From: Oscillospiraceae bacterium
GTDB lineage: Bacteria; Bacillota; Clostridia; Oscillospirales; Oscillospiraceae
NCBI GenBank assembly: GCA_009781515.1
Contig: WQXY01000001.1
Span: 1-64,000, forward strand
Reading direction: 5' to 3'
DNA length: 64,000 nucleotides
The notes beneath the pieces were generated by a model, which was not told the origin of the DNA, ran no database searches, and saw only the letters and a list, made by a program, of their open reading frames with translations. This document shows, one piece after another, positions 27,701 through 35,665 of this stretch. The position numbers and the translations under genes are program-made. Positions within the stretch are counted from its first letter, which is position 1. The number at the start of each line of letters is the position of its first letter.

Positions 27701-28482
27701 TAAGCGATTGTGTTGTATCAGGTTGTACTAATCACTTTACATCGAAATCATTCGGTGACTTACCGTTTAGGTCTGATAACTACAACAACGGACAAGCGAG
27801 TGGTTACATAATGATAGATGAAGCGACATTATTGGCGAAAGAGATTATCTTCGATGAAACCCACCCGGATTTCGATATCGACCAAGAGTTCTATGTGTTC
27901 TTGAGACTCAGCAGGGTTGCCGGAGGTTTGTACAATAACATTAACAGGTCTTGGATAGATGCAGGGTACAAATACGAATTTATGGTATTTGACTTAGATG
28001 ACTTTTCACATCTGATTGGTAATGGTAAACCTTATCCAAACCAGAAAGCTGTTGAACAGGCAGTTGCTAATGATGTTATCGGTGTCTTAAACAATGGTGT
28101 TATGCCTGTAAACATCACCAGAGTCAGAGATGCTGACGGAAATGCCATTAACTCTGCTAAACGTGTTGGCTTAAACGGTTTGTGTGCGATTAGGGTAGCT
28201 ACAAGAGCGTATTCAACAGACAGAAGCTGCGACCCGATGAACTGTACCTGTTGGAGTGTATTTGCCGAATTTAACAAGACCATTTGGGTTGACCTACCGC
28301 AAGGCAGATACCTTATAGCTGAGATATTCAGAGATGAAAACGGAGTTATTATGGACAGCTCTGTGTTTGTGACTACTACTGGTACAGGTGAGGTATCTAC
28401 TGTAAATCCCGGAAATACATCAAACGAAAGGCTAATCAGGAACAACTTCAAGAAGTTCTACCATGAGGTCTATGGGCAGTAG
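24721..28482 (+). CDS. Thioester-domain adhesin with Cna_B repeats, no sortase signal
   Basis: 1253 residues. Signal peptide, then a thioester (TED/TQXA) domain: IAYCVQPG holds Cys85 and VIATQILVWEII holds Gln152, which in known proteins form a Cys-Gln thioester that bonds covalently to host surfaces. Five or so Cna_B/SpaA prealbumin-like domains follow from about residue 325 (LDIKKTTQ..., ITIQKNNA..., IRVEKFNA..., LIIEKTGE..., VPIIKKWDL...) with repeated LPLGxYxVxExxAPxGY blocks; Lys and Glu positions fit intramolecular isopeptide bonds. Residues about 905-1253 are a unique region with Cys pairs. The C-terminus is NNFKKFYHEVYGQ: no LPxTG, hydrophobic tail or sortase gene is seen. A terminator follows. 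Confidence 0.85.
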   Translation: MKKIIKRKTLIIVLILMFVTIMSMSLTTSAAVEKINIWMFGYPRSGGSFNWGHGDLAFMNNWYSADTDRFYAIAASNKNSQIAYCVQPGVGLSSYDEIPVVASADYLESYDNGALNSEDLQKYLGRVMHYGYNGVASGGLTNNEIAQVIATQILVWEIIVGERNPDFSYKVPTGSYNAAKAIVRNSHPLRTTIFNYYDEIVDNVINHKKRPSFMEELTKPAPIHEMTWDGSAYSVTIPDKNEILRDFNFLPLSGITITKNGNNLTISSTAPISEIDGKVIYAERDNSKSRAVVFWGWETISDKNNRQGLILGTEIDDPVPAHMKLKISTGNLDIKKTTQHNNGSVGGFDFEVRDSFNNLIGTFTSDANGNIHIPNLAAGVYTVKEINLSSDFVEPTPNPKTVTVYGGQTAEVSFDNIKKRGIITIQKNNANPNMGDYPLAGAVFEVRNASNTLVDTITTNAQGRAQTIILPLGTYTVTEVTAPYGYIRNPSTFTVTISGSQGTGAIVYPPDVNVPQNPQPGIIRVEKFNANPDMGCYSLAGAVYEVKAAQNILRLDGTVIYSQGELVDTITTNAQGRAQTKQLPLGAYTVQEVIAPFGYVINPTIFDAILEYAGQDITVTYTDVSVPQQPVVGRLIIEKTGEVLIGAQEYTETIHGIVHTLYNPVYGVQPLPGAVYEIYVREDILRCDGTVLLSAGTLVDTITTGSDGKAMSVSLPLGNYYVVEITAPFGMILNPTEYDFSLVYEDQTVEIVYTEVGVYNERQKVEVPIIKKWDLPNRPPPNYTVSATFGLFARTEILARNGSVAIPKDGLIKTITLTVTGGDTASGVFDVDLPFGSYYVEEMDVTATPPHNYFLDNTQYDFTFEYAGQNITLVTIPINGGTPINNRLVGTLPIKKIIHVHKNFEHATGTGIRMSEIGITNGQNWEEFTPITISQAVNSEIFSTPLIIDIEGTIVGTMTAKYIPGEGLMIGYEVFSGYHLQQDARLQIVHHPSVSDCVVSGCTNHFTSKSFGDLPFRSDNYNNGQASGYIMIDEATLLAKEIIFDETHPDFDIDQEFYVFLRLSRVAGGLYNNINRSWIDAGYKYEFMVFDLDDFSHLIGNGKPYPNQKAVEQAVANDVIGVLNNGVMPVNITRVRDADGNAINSAKRVGLNGLCAIRVATRAYSTDRSCDPMNCTCWSVFAEFNKTIWVDLPQGRYLIAEIFRDENGVIMDSSVFVTTTGTGEVSTVNPGNTSNERLIRNNFKKFYHEVYGQ

Positions 28483-28518
28483 GGTGAAGTCATTATAATT
28501 GCAAATACAAATAACCTT

Positions 28519-28553
28519 AAAGAGCGGCATGGTGATAGACAGTGCCGCTCTTT
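28519..28553 (+). terminator. Rho-independent terminator after the adhesin
   Basis: AAAGAGCGGCA (28519-28529) pairs perfectly with TGCCGCTCTTT (28543-28553), 13-base loop, ending in TTTT. It closes the sigma/adhesin region. Confidence 0.85.
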
Positions 28554-28611
28554 TGCAAAAGCTTAATTGTTATTAATTATTTACAATATTGGCAGAGCGC
28601 CTTTAAAATAA

Positions 28612-28640
28612 TTGAAAAAATAGAATATATGTAATAATAT
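28612..28640 (+). promoter_or_regulatory. Promoter upstream of the DarT-NADAR unit
   Basis: TTGAAA (28612-28617), 17-base spacer, TAATAT (28635-28640), 25 bases before a small ORF and about 200 bases before darT. Confidence 0.5.
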
Positions 28641-28664
28641 ATGCTTATTACAAGGGGGATTGCA

Positions 28665-28772
28665 ATGATTAACATATATAGTTCGTATTTAAAAGGTTTG
28701 TTAAGCTTGGGGCATGAAGGTAATTGGCGTCCAAACCGAAAAGTAGAAGTGGGTCGTTTCATGAAAATGTAA
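28665..28772 (+). CDS. Possible 35-residue leader ORF before DarT
   Basis: ATG at 28665 with GGGGG 8 bases upstream opens a 35-codon frame (MINIYSSYLKGLLSLG, then basic WRPNRKVEVGRFMKM) ending at TAA 28770. It lies between a good promoter and the DarT gene. It could be a regulatory leader peptide, a small protein or a gene remnant. Not in the ORF track; no homologue recognised. Confidence 0.35.
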   Translation: MINIYSSYLKGLLSLGHEGNWRPNRKVEVGRFMKM

Positions 28773-28842
28773 GTTGCACTTATGCGAAAATATTTCAATT
28801 GCCAAAAAGCGAACAATAGTTATAAAATACAAGAGGTAAACA

Positions 28843-29469
28843 ATGAAAAAAACAATTAAAAATATTGTTCAAGAAAGAGATGTAAGATATTTAGTGCATT
28901 TTACAAGAGCCGAAAACTTAGAAAGTATTTTTCTTCACGGAATAATTTCGGTTGCAGAAATTGATGCAATGAGACTAAAAGTTAATAAAAATGACGATTT
29001 AAGACTTGACTATTGTACAGAAGCGGTTTGCTTATCCATAGGATTTCCAAACTATAAAATGTTTTATGGTACAAGACGTGAAAACCCGGATAGTGATTGG
29101 GTAGTGCTTATTATAGAACCAGAAGTATTATATGACTTAGATTGTGCCTTTTGCAAAACAAATGCAGCTTCGTTAAGTGTTTCATCCGTTCCTTTGAAAA
29201 AGAGGAAAACAGTAGAAGCTTTTGAAGAAATGTTTTATGAACCTTTATCGAATAGTCGCAAAAAACGCAATTTGCCTGATGATTTCCCAACAGATCCACA
29301 AGCAGAAGTTTTAGTGTTAGAAGCAGTACCTCCTGAGTATATAGTTGCTGTTTGTTTCGAAGATAAAGAAGCTGAGCAAGAGAATTTACGAATACTCCCT
29401 CACGATATTGAAAGCACACATAAGAGTAATCTTTTTAGTTGGAGAATAGATTGCGAATATTGGAGATAA
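28843..29469 (+). CDS. DarT-family DNA ADP-ribosyltransferase toxin
   Basis: 208 residues of the DUF4433 (DarT) family. RYLVHFTRAENLESIFLHGI supplies the NAD-binding His19-Phe-Thr motif and its helix; GTRRENPDSDWVVLIIEPEVL is the conserved central strand region; DPQAEVLVLEAVPPEYI holds the catalytic Glu155 (family AEVLV motif). DarT enzymes attach ADP-ribose to a base in single-stranded DNA, blocking replication, and several act in abortive anti-phage defence. GAGGT precedes the ATG. The next gene, 4 bases on, is a NADAR-type protein, the expected antitoxin class for one DarT branch. All key residues are present, so it is probably active. Confidence 0.85.
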   Translation: MKKTIKNIVQERDVRYLVHFTRAENLESIFLHGIISVAEIDAMRLKVNKNDDLRLDYCTEAVCLSIGFPNYKMFYGTRRENPDSDWVVLIIEPEVLYDLDCAFCKTNAASLSVSSVPLKKRKTVEAFEEMFYEPLSNSRKKRNLPDDFPTDPQAEVLVLEAVPPEYIVAVCFEDKEAEQENLRILPHDIESTHKSNLFSWRIDCEYWR

Positions 29470-29473
29470 TCTT

Positions 29474-30172
29474 ATGGCAAAACGACCTGTTTTTATTTGT
29501 ATAGATGAAAAACCTTATTTTGATGTAAAAAATGTTAATTTTGACTATTACTCTGGTTTTTCTATATCCCAAAAACAAAAATCGATTAAAAGCCTTCATC
29601 AATCAACTAATAAATTATATGAAAACCTTAATCTTTTAGAAATATCAAGCAAATCAGAAAGTATACTCGGTCAAAATCTAAGTGCATTTAGCCTTTCGTT
29701 TAAAGGGAAGAGCGGAAAACGTTATAGTGTAGAAACGACTTTCCAAGCAAGCAAAAGATTTGAGTATGGAGGTCCATACAGAGATTTACTTGATAAACAC
29801 CCAAGAGAGGCAAAACGAGACGAGCGGTTAAAGAATAGTGGGAAGCTTATTGAATTCGTTTATATTGATGATAAAAATGTTTTCCCATTAGTACCAAAAA
29901 CCTTGTTTTATAATTGGCTTTATATTAACACACTTGCTTTAAATCAATCGTATTTTAATGAGTTGTTAAAGTATAATGCTTTCACTGATATTGAGTTCAA
30001 TCCTGAAAAATCAATTAATTGTCAAGCTATCGCTGCTGCCATTTTTGTTTCTCTATATAAAAACAATCTATTTTGTCCTCCATTCAGTAAAGAAGAGTTT
30101 CTTTCAACAGTTTACGGGTCAAATGAGATTAACTGTTATGCATTTGAATATGAACAGCTTAAGTTCCTATAA
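29474..30172 (+). CDS. NADAR-type ADP-ribosyl glycohydrolase antitoxin
   Basis: 232 residues. The core (about 70-125) reads LSAFSLSFKG, then YSVETTFQASKRFEYGG with the conserved Glu87, then PREAKRDERLK, matching the NADAR/YbiA layout (N-F-S...ExxxQAxK...A). NADAR domains remove ADP-ribose from modified guanine bases and act as antitoxins to DarT relatives. An N-terminal extension (1-65) and a C-terminal helical part (FYNWLYINTLALNQSY ... KSINCQAIAAAIFVSLY) complete it; the latter may keep the toxin bound. Its 4-base spacing from darT shows strict co-expression. It lacks a macro domain, so it is not a classical DarG. Confidence 0.75.
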   Translation: MAKRPVFICIDEKPYFDVKNVNFDYYSGFSISQKQKSIKSLHQSTNKLYENLNLLEISSKSESILGQNLSAFSLSFKGKSGKRYSVETTFQASKRFEYGGPYRDLLDKHPREAKRDERLKNSGKLIEFVYIDDKNVFPLVPKTLFYNWLYINTLALNQSYFNELLKYNAFTDIEFNPEKSINCQAIAAAIFVSLYKNNLFCPPFSKEEFLSTVYGSNEINCYAFEYEQLKFL

Positions 30173-30334
30173 CGCAACATGTAATTTTACTTCTATTCTA
30201 AAAATTGTTCATATTGTTATTTACGTTTACAGAGCATATAAGCTATATTTTATTGGAATTTTCTGAAGAGTCTGATATAATGTCAGGCAGTTAATAATGT
30301 TAGTTTTATTTTAATGATAAAGGAGTTGAAAATA

Positions 30335-30619
30335 ATGTCTGTTAAGCAATTCCAAGTTGCTATACCAAACGAATTTATGCCATTTATCCAACAGTTAAAG
30401 GATGGAGATACTCCTGATGAAAAAGTAACCCTGTCTTTAGCAATAGGAATGTTTTTGGCCAAGCAAGCTACACTTGCAAAAGCTGCTGAGTTGGCAAAGA
30501 GAACTATATGGGAATTTTCTGAAATCCTCAAATCTCTTGGTATATCATGGGGTGAATACACAGAAGAGTCACTATTGATGGATGATTTAACTCTTTCTAA
30601 ATTAGCAGGTTTTAAATGA
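30335..30619 (+). CDS. UPF0175-family antitoxin
   Basis: 94 residues from ATG 30335, which has AAAGGAG 9-10 bases upstream (the track start at 30314 has none). LSLAIGMFLAKQATLAKAAELAKRTIWEFSEILKSLGI is the UPF0175 helical DNA-binding core, and the tail YTEESLLMDDLTLSKL is the family C-terminus that contacts a partner. Its stop overlaps the ATG of the next gene (ATGA). UPF0175 and DUF3368 proteins form a common VapBC-like pair. Confidence 0.8.
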   Translation: MSVKQFQVAIPNEFMPFIQQLKDGDTPDEKVTLSLAIGMFLAKQATLAKAAELAKRTIWEFSEILKSLGISWGEYTEESLLMDDLTLSKLAGFK

Positions 30620-31113
30620 TAAAAGTAATATGCAATGCAAGTCCGATTATTGGTCTTGTAAGTATTGGCAAGCTTAATCTGTTGTGGGAAATCTTTGATG
30701 AAGTGCTTATACCCGAAGCAGTGTATCAAGAGGTCACTGCCGGAAACCGCACACAAGATATAGCTGTAATTTTAGATGCGATTAATAATGGTAATATAAA
30801 AGTAATTAAGATACATGGAAAAGATATTGCCAACCTTTTATATGGCAAGCTACACAGGGGCGAATTGGAAACTGTCATCGGTGCAAAAGAAGACCCAACT
30901 ATCAACCTTGCGATTATAGACGAAAAAGCAGCACGAACATTTGCTGCAACAATGCTTGTTGATACTCTCGGTCTTTTGGGTATATTAATCCACGCAAAAG
31001 CTACGGGGCTGATCGAAGCTGTCCGTCCGTGTTTGGATAAATTAATTAGTAACGGTTATTGGGTATCTCATGGGTTGTACAAACAGGTGCTAAGCAAGGT
31101 TGATGAATTGTAG
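30616..31113 (+). CDS. DUF3368 PIN-like toxin
   Basis: 165 residues. VICNASPIIGLVSIGKLNLL is the PIN/DUF3368 opening (Asn in place of the first Asp, as in many family members), followed by VYQEVTAG, LHRGELETVIGAKE and LAIIDEKAARTFA, giving the acidic site residues. PIN toxins are Mg-dependent RNases. Start overlaps the antitoxin stop by 4 bases. It is full length. A perfect inverted repeat follows 27 bases after the stop. Confidence 0.8.
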   Translation: MIKVICNASPIIGLVSIGKLNLLWEIFDEVLIPEAVYQEVTAGNRTQDIAVILDAINNGNIKVIKIHGKDIANLLYGKLHRGELETVIGAKEDPTINLAIIDEKAARTFAATMLVDTLGLLGILIHAKATGLIEAVRPCLDKLISNGYWVSHGLYKQVLSKVDEL

Positions 31114-31140
31114 TATTTTACTTCTCCTATTTTAAGAGCC

Positions 31141-31212
31141 ATCCATATGAAGTACTATGTCAACAGCCGAAATGAACGTAAACGCACTGTTGACATAGTA
31201 CTTCATATGGAT
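31141..31212. repeat. Perfect 26-bp inverted repeat with 20-base loop
   Basis: 31141-31166 is the exact reverse complement of 31187-31212 (arm begins ATCCATATGAAGTACTATGT). No T-run follows, so it is unlikely to be a terminator. The right arm contains TTGACA, with TATAGC 16 bases later just outside the arm. A small foldback element, an operator or a recombination site are all possible. Confidence 0.75.
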
Positions 31213-31254
31213 ATAGCAGTAATTGACAGGTTTATAGATAGGGTGTGAAACAAG

Positions 31255-31345
31255 TGTACCTTTTTAAGACGCGTTTTTTGGGGTTTTGTTTTACATATGC
31301 AACGATAGCATATATGTAGCAAGGCTCTTCGAACAATGATTTTCT
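31255..31345. repeat. Degenerate dispersed repeat, copy 3
   Basis: GTACCTTTTTAAGACGCG...GGGGTTTTGTTTT followed by AAGGCTCTTCGAACAATGATT matches copy 1 at 9060-9170 with an internal deletion. No coding frame. Confidence 0.5.
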
Positions 31346-31348
31346 GCT

Positions 31349-33281
31349 TCAAATTACTGGTGCAGGTATGATTGTATCATAAAACTTTGATGTTTTTCTT
31401 TGGGCAAGAGCTGTAGGGTCTACTCCCTCTTTAAAATAGTATAGTTGGCTTACTTGATATACTTCACCCAAACAAACCTCATGTGGCTCAACAAACTCAC
31501 ATGCAAATCCATCTCTATCAGTTAATTCATTTGGTTTTTCTTTTGGTATATGGTCTGTTATTGCACGAACTTTTATCTTATTATTGTGGAATTTTAAGCA
31601 AAACCCTATATCTGCCGGTAAAAACACAATTTCAGAACCAATATCCTTTTTACTTTTAAATGCTTCATCAAACATTTTTGTAACGTCTATCCTATAACCG
31701 TCAAATTCTTCGCCAAACTCAGAAATAATACAAACCTCTGGCCTTAGAATTTCTGTGATTTTTGTTAATCCTATTCTTCCTAAATGCTCTTTATAATAAC
31801 ACTCCTTATTCCTTTTTATATTATTAATGGAGTAGTATTTTTCACTATCCTTACATCCTCCTAAATTTGCAAGAAGTGTAATATGCTTTTTCTCATTAAT
31901 ATGACGTGCTTTTAGCTTCTTATACGCGTTCTTAATACTTATATCTTCGAAACCCGTATCTCCAGTATAGACTAACGCAAAGTCCTTTAGTTTAAAGCAA
32001 AAGCCAACTGAGCAACAATCAGAAATTACATCATTATGCTGTGCTTTTATAACGTGTACCTCTAGTTTTGTTCCAGAAATTTTGAATTTATTATTTTCTT
32101 CATCGTCAACGCAAACAACTTTATAATTACTGCTTTTTTCTAAGTTGAAAAAGTTTGCATATTTTTTATGTGTTCCAGCTGTCATATAAAATTTAATGCA
32201 TTTTCTCCTCTTTTCGAACTCCTCTTTCACTTTCTTTTCTATTGCTTCTTTTCTATCTGATGATAATCCCTCTCGAAATGTTGTTTCTCGGTCTAGAATA
32301 GCATCATAAATGCTCCTTGGTTTTTCTTCAGAATCTGAACCATATAGATCATCATTATATTTGTAATGAAGTGTCAATAATGATTCCAAATCTGCAGTAT
32401 GATCGTTGTGAGCATGTGTAAAAAATACAGCATCAATATCTTTAACTGTATAACCAGCTCTGACAAAATTCTTAATAAAGTCAAAACCGGGATCAACTAC
32501 TATGCCTTTATTTGCATATTTAATGAAATATCCCCCGCCCTTACTGACTCCACTACTAGCAATTGGTGTATATGAATTCCATTTTCGTAAAACTAACAAC
32601 TCAAGACCATCAACGTGTATTACCTTGTTTCTATGGCTATGGAATTTATTCTGTATGACTTTATTGGCTTCAGTTTTCTTAAAGAGCTCTTTTGTTTTTT
32701 CTATTACTGTCATTGAAATATCTTTTTCTTCATGTGGCATATTCTTGATTCTTAACAGTTCTTTAACATTTTGAATTCTGTGTTTTATACCTGTTTTTCG
32801 GTTTTTATCTTTGTATAGTGCATATACTTTTTTATAACAATCGATAGCCTCTTCATATTCTTCGTTGTTGAAATAAATCAACCCTTTATTATAGTGCGGA
32901 GCAGTTAGCTTAGAACTAATATCCAGAGCCTTGTCATAGTATTTTATTGCTTCATCGTAATTTCTTAGATCATAATACACTCGCTCCTTGTTAACGTGTG
33001 CCATTCCATTGAACTCATCAAAAACCATAGCCTTTTCATAATCTTCTAGAGCCTTTTCATATTGCCCCATGCGACGAAATACATTCCCGCGAAAATTATA
33101 TGCTTTTGATTTTTCTTTTGCACAATCATAACTAATTTCAATCTCTTCATTACAGTGCTTAAGAGCTGTATCGAAATTCCCGTCAATTTTCCCCCTCGCC
33201 AAAAAAAATAACGGCTTGATTATGGTGCCATTCTGCTGTACGGGTCACTTTATTATCTTTTGCAAGTTTTTCTGAAGACAT
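31349..33281 (-). CDS. TPR plus metallo-beta-lactamase-fold protein, frameshifted near N-terminus
   Basis: The track ORF (TTG 33202) gives 617 residues, but the real start is very likely ATG 33281, behind GGGGAGG (33291-33297). That frame reads MSSEKLAKDNKVTRTAEWHHNQAV then enters an 8-T run (33201-33208) and stops after GEGEN. With 7 Ts it continues as AVIFLARGKIDGNFDTALKH, a perfect first TPR helix pair. Three to four TPRs follow (YEKALEDYEKAM, YDEAIKYYDKAL, YEEAIDCYKKV), then from about residue 190 an MBL hydrolase: GIVVDPGFDF, FTHAHNDHTADLE (HxHxDH metal site), DCCSVGFCFKL and LVYTGDTGFED. It may hydrolyse a nucleic acid or nucleotide linkage, but the substrate is unknown. It lies 115 bases after a RiPP-type radical SAM gene on the same strand. 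Confidence 0.75.
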
Positions 33282-33396
33282 GTTTAAAATCCTCCCCTAA
33301 ATGTGCAAAATAATACATTCTATAAACACCTATTTCACAGTTAAAGCTATGATAGGTGATGCCATTAACTTGTAACACATTACACAACTTACGTTT

Positions 33397-34743
33397 TCAA
33401 TTAGTGATGTGCAAAAATTTAATCACTTTACTGTCTAACTCTCTTGTAATCATTTTTTTTGCAAACTCACAATAATCAGATAGCTGTGCTGAATTAAGAA
33501 ACTTCCTAATATATGGGCAAATACCAGCACAATGCCATTGAGCAAAACAATTTGAGCATTCAGACGGTTTGTTGTGGATGTTTTCGTTAACAGTATGAAA
33601 TGCTTTTTCGTTGATATTTATAGTATCATTAATATGTCCATACATAAATTCATTAAATAACCTATCTTTTTGAGAAGATACTCTATGACAAGAAACTATC
33701 TCTCCGGTTGGCAGAACGCAAAACTCTCCATTGCAAAATCTGCCTTTAATTCTATTGACGGAACGAACTAGTGAATTTCTAAGGTAAATTCCATTTTCAC
33801 GCGCATAATCGCGTGCAATGAAAAAATTAGAAATAAAATTGTCATAATATTCATTTTGATGAAGTTGTAAATCTGTTACATGCTCAAAGTGCAACTTCTT
33901 AATATCAGGATAATTGTTAACAACATACGCAACCATTTCCTCCATTAAGCAAACGTTTAACGGTGTTATTGTTGAACGTATTCGTGGAGGCATTTTGTAT
34001 GCAATTAACAATTGAATGCATGAATTTACAATATCGAAACTGTTTTTATCAGATTCGTAGGGGAAGCATCTTTGAGCATTCTGGATTTCTGGTAATATAT
34101 CAAATGAAACGCCCACATCAACATGATATTGCTTCAGCCAAGAAACTCGTTCATCGTTGAGCAATGTGGCATTGGTAGTCAAGCCGATGCTATATTTTAC
34201 TTTTCGTTTTGTTGCTTCTTTTTTGATATATTCAATTGCGTTCGTAAAAATATCCCATGTTATTGTCGGTTCTCCGCCTCCGAGGAATGAAAATTCCTTT
34301 TCTTTATTACTTGGTGATGATAATATATAATTAATAACAGTTGCAAGCTGTTTTTCATTAATTGTATCAGGAGATCGAGACACCTGTGCATAACAGTATG
34401 TACAAGATAAGTTGCATTTCTGCGATAAGATAAATACTGCCCTATCTCCAATCTTTAACCTTTGCTCTCGAGGGGGCGCAATGTTTTTTTTATTAATTTT
34501 ATTAACATTCTCTACAAGTTTAGTGTTTTCTATGGGTAAATCCAATCCATTATTTAAATGAGCATTAATTGCTTCTGAGGCACTTGAATTTGCCCAAAAA
34601 AGCATCTTCCTCAGTGGCGAATATACAAGAAATCCGTTTTCTATCGAAGAAGGAATAAAGTAAACATCCTGAGTTGGCGTGCTTGTAATCATTTTTTCTA
34701 ATCCTTTTTGCATATATAGTGCTACATACAATAAAGTGTCCAT
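33397..34743 (-). CDS. Radical SAM/SPASM peptide maturase
   Basis: 448 residues. Residues 20-65 (VYFIPSSIENGFLVYSPLRK) form a small N-terminal domain common in peptide-modifying radical SAM proteins. The radical SAM core has SQKCNLSCTYCYA (Cys110, 114, 117 for the [4Fe-4S] cluster) and FSFLGGGEPTITW. The C-terminal SPASM domain has CNGEFCVLPTGEIVSCHR and CSNCFAQWHCAGICPYIR plus a last Cys in SDYCEFAK, enough for two auxiliary clusters. Such enzymes form thioether or other crosslinks on ribosomal peptides. GAGGA precedes the ATG. A 48-residue Cys-rich peptide gene lies 79 bases upstream on the same strand and is the probable substrate. Confidence 0.85.
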   Translation of the reverse strand: MDTLLYVALYMQKGLEKMITSTPTQDVYFIPSSIENGFLVYSPLRKMLFWANSSASEAINAHLNNGLDLPIENTKLVENVNKINKKNIAPPREQRLKIGDRAVFILSQKCNLSCTYCYAQVSRSPDTINEKQLATVINYILSSPSNKEKEFSFLGGGEPTITWDIFTNAIEYIKKEATKRKVKYSIGLTTNATLLNDERVSWLKQYHVDVGVSFDILPEIQNAQRCFPYESDKNSFDIVNSCIQLLIAYKMPPRIRSTITPLNVCLMEEMVAYVVNNYPDIKKLHFEHVTDLQLHQNEYYDNFISNFFIARDYARENGIYLRNSLVRSVNRIKGRFCNGEFCVLPTGEIVSCHRVSSQKDRLFNEFMYGHINDTININEKAFHTVNENIHNKPSECSNCFAQWHCAGICPYIRKFLNSAQLSDYCEFAKKMITRELDSKVIKFLHITN

Positions 34744-34822
34744 CTAATGTCCTCATGAAATTAGATTACTAACTTCAGGCAACATAAGAACAGACACTTT
34801 CTAAGTTAGACATGAAAAACGC

Positions 34823-34969
34823 TTATTCCTCACATGTGCAACTGTCACTGGGGCAGGACCCATCACAACTATCAGAGCAACAACTTTCTTCATATCCACA
34901 ACACTCACTATCCGAAATGAACTCATCCAACTCAATTAAATCGCTTACTGATAAACTTGCTATCTGCAT
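34823..34969 (-). CDS. Cysteine-rich RiPP precursor peptide
   Basis: A 48-residue ORF too short for the track. The leader-like half reads MQIASLSVSDLIELDEFISD; the rest (SECCGYEESCCSDSC then DGSCPSDSCTCEE) holds 8 Cys in 25 residues with Ser/Asp/Gly spacers. That split of a plain acidic leader and a Cys-dense core, directly upstream of a radical SAM/SPASM gene, is typical of thioether-forming RiPPs (sactipeptide or ranthipeptide type). GAAAGGT lies about 6 bases before the ATG and a TTGACG-17-TACATT promoter about 45 bases upstream. No peptidase or ABC exporter gene is adjacent. A Cys-rich metal-binding peptide is the main alternative. Confidence 0.75.
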   Translation of the reverse strand: MQIASLSVSDLIELDEFISDSECCGYEESCCSDSCDGSCPSDSCTCEE

Positions 34970-35012
34970 AACTTCTACCTTTCATGTTAACATCCATTTT
35001 GGTTGCTTACTT

Positions 35013-35041
35013 AATGTACCATCTTAATGGACTTACGTCAA
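35013..35041 (-). promoter_or_regulatory. Promoter of the RiPP locus
   Basis: Reading leftward: TTGACG (35041-35036), 17-base spacer, TACATT (35018-35013). It would start transcription near 35006, ahead of the peptide precursor and the radical SAM gene. Confidence 0.6.
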
Positions 35042-35665
35042 TATTTTCTATCATTCTATGTAGTTAATAAGTAATAATGTCAAGCTATAACTAATTAGTT
35101 TAATTGTTATTCTTTGTAGTATTGAATTTTTTTCATTATTGAGGTGTTGTTGCTACGTATTTTGATTTCGGCTATTAGGTCTGTCTGGGATAGTCATATA
35201 TCTTCAGAATCACGTAAAGGTTGTAAATGGTGTTTTAAAAACTTCTAATATCCTTATATCCGCAGTGGCTTACAATTTAACTTTTTGCTCGTGGTACTTT
35301 ACTAAAAGATAAAATCTTTTTCTTAATTTCATCTTGTATGTTAACTTGTGAGGTAATACTATTTGATCTATAATTAACATTCTTTATAATTACATGGAAT
35401 GTTATTTGTGTAGAGTGAAATTCCGGAGCACATTCATTTCTGTTTGATTATTATTTATAATCTATATATTAATGCTTCTCGTTTTATATAAGTAATTTTC
35501 AAAATAAATAATTTACTAATTTACTTAGTGTTTCTATATTTCTTGACAAAGGTAAATCAAATAACTTAACATTTCAAAAACAGAACCTACAACTTTTGTT
35601 AAAATTATATATTAAGTCAACAAACTTTTCGCAAACTACGTATAATTTAACATCTCTTTTACAAA
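35042..35665. other. AT-rich intergenic region, about 620 bases
   Basis: No supported ORF, strong hairpin or repeat on either strand. It separates the RiPP locus from the gene ending at 35666. Its length and base composition suggest decayed DNA. Confidence 0.5.

Noticed and set aside
31141-31212. Rho-independent terminator for the DUF3368 gene
   Set aside because: The stem is AT-mixed and 26 bp long with no T-run after either arm.
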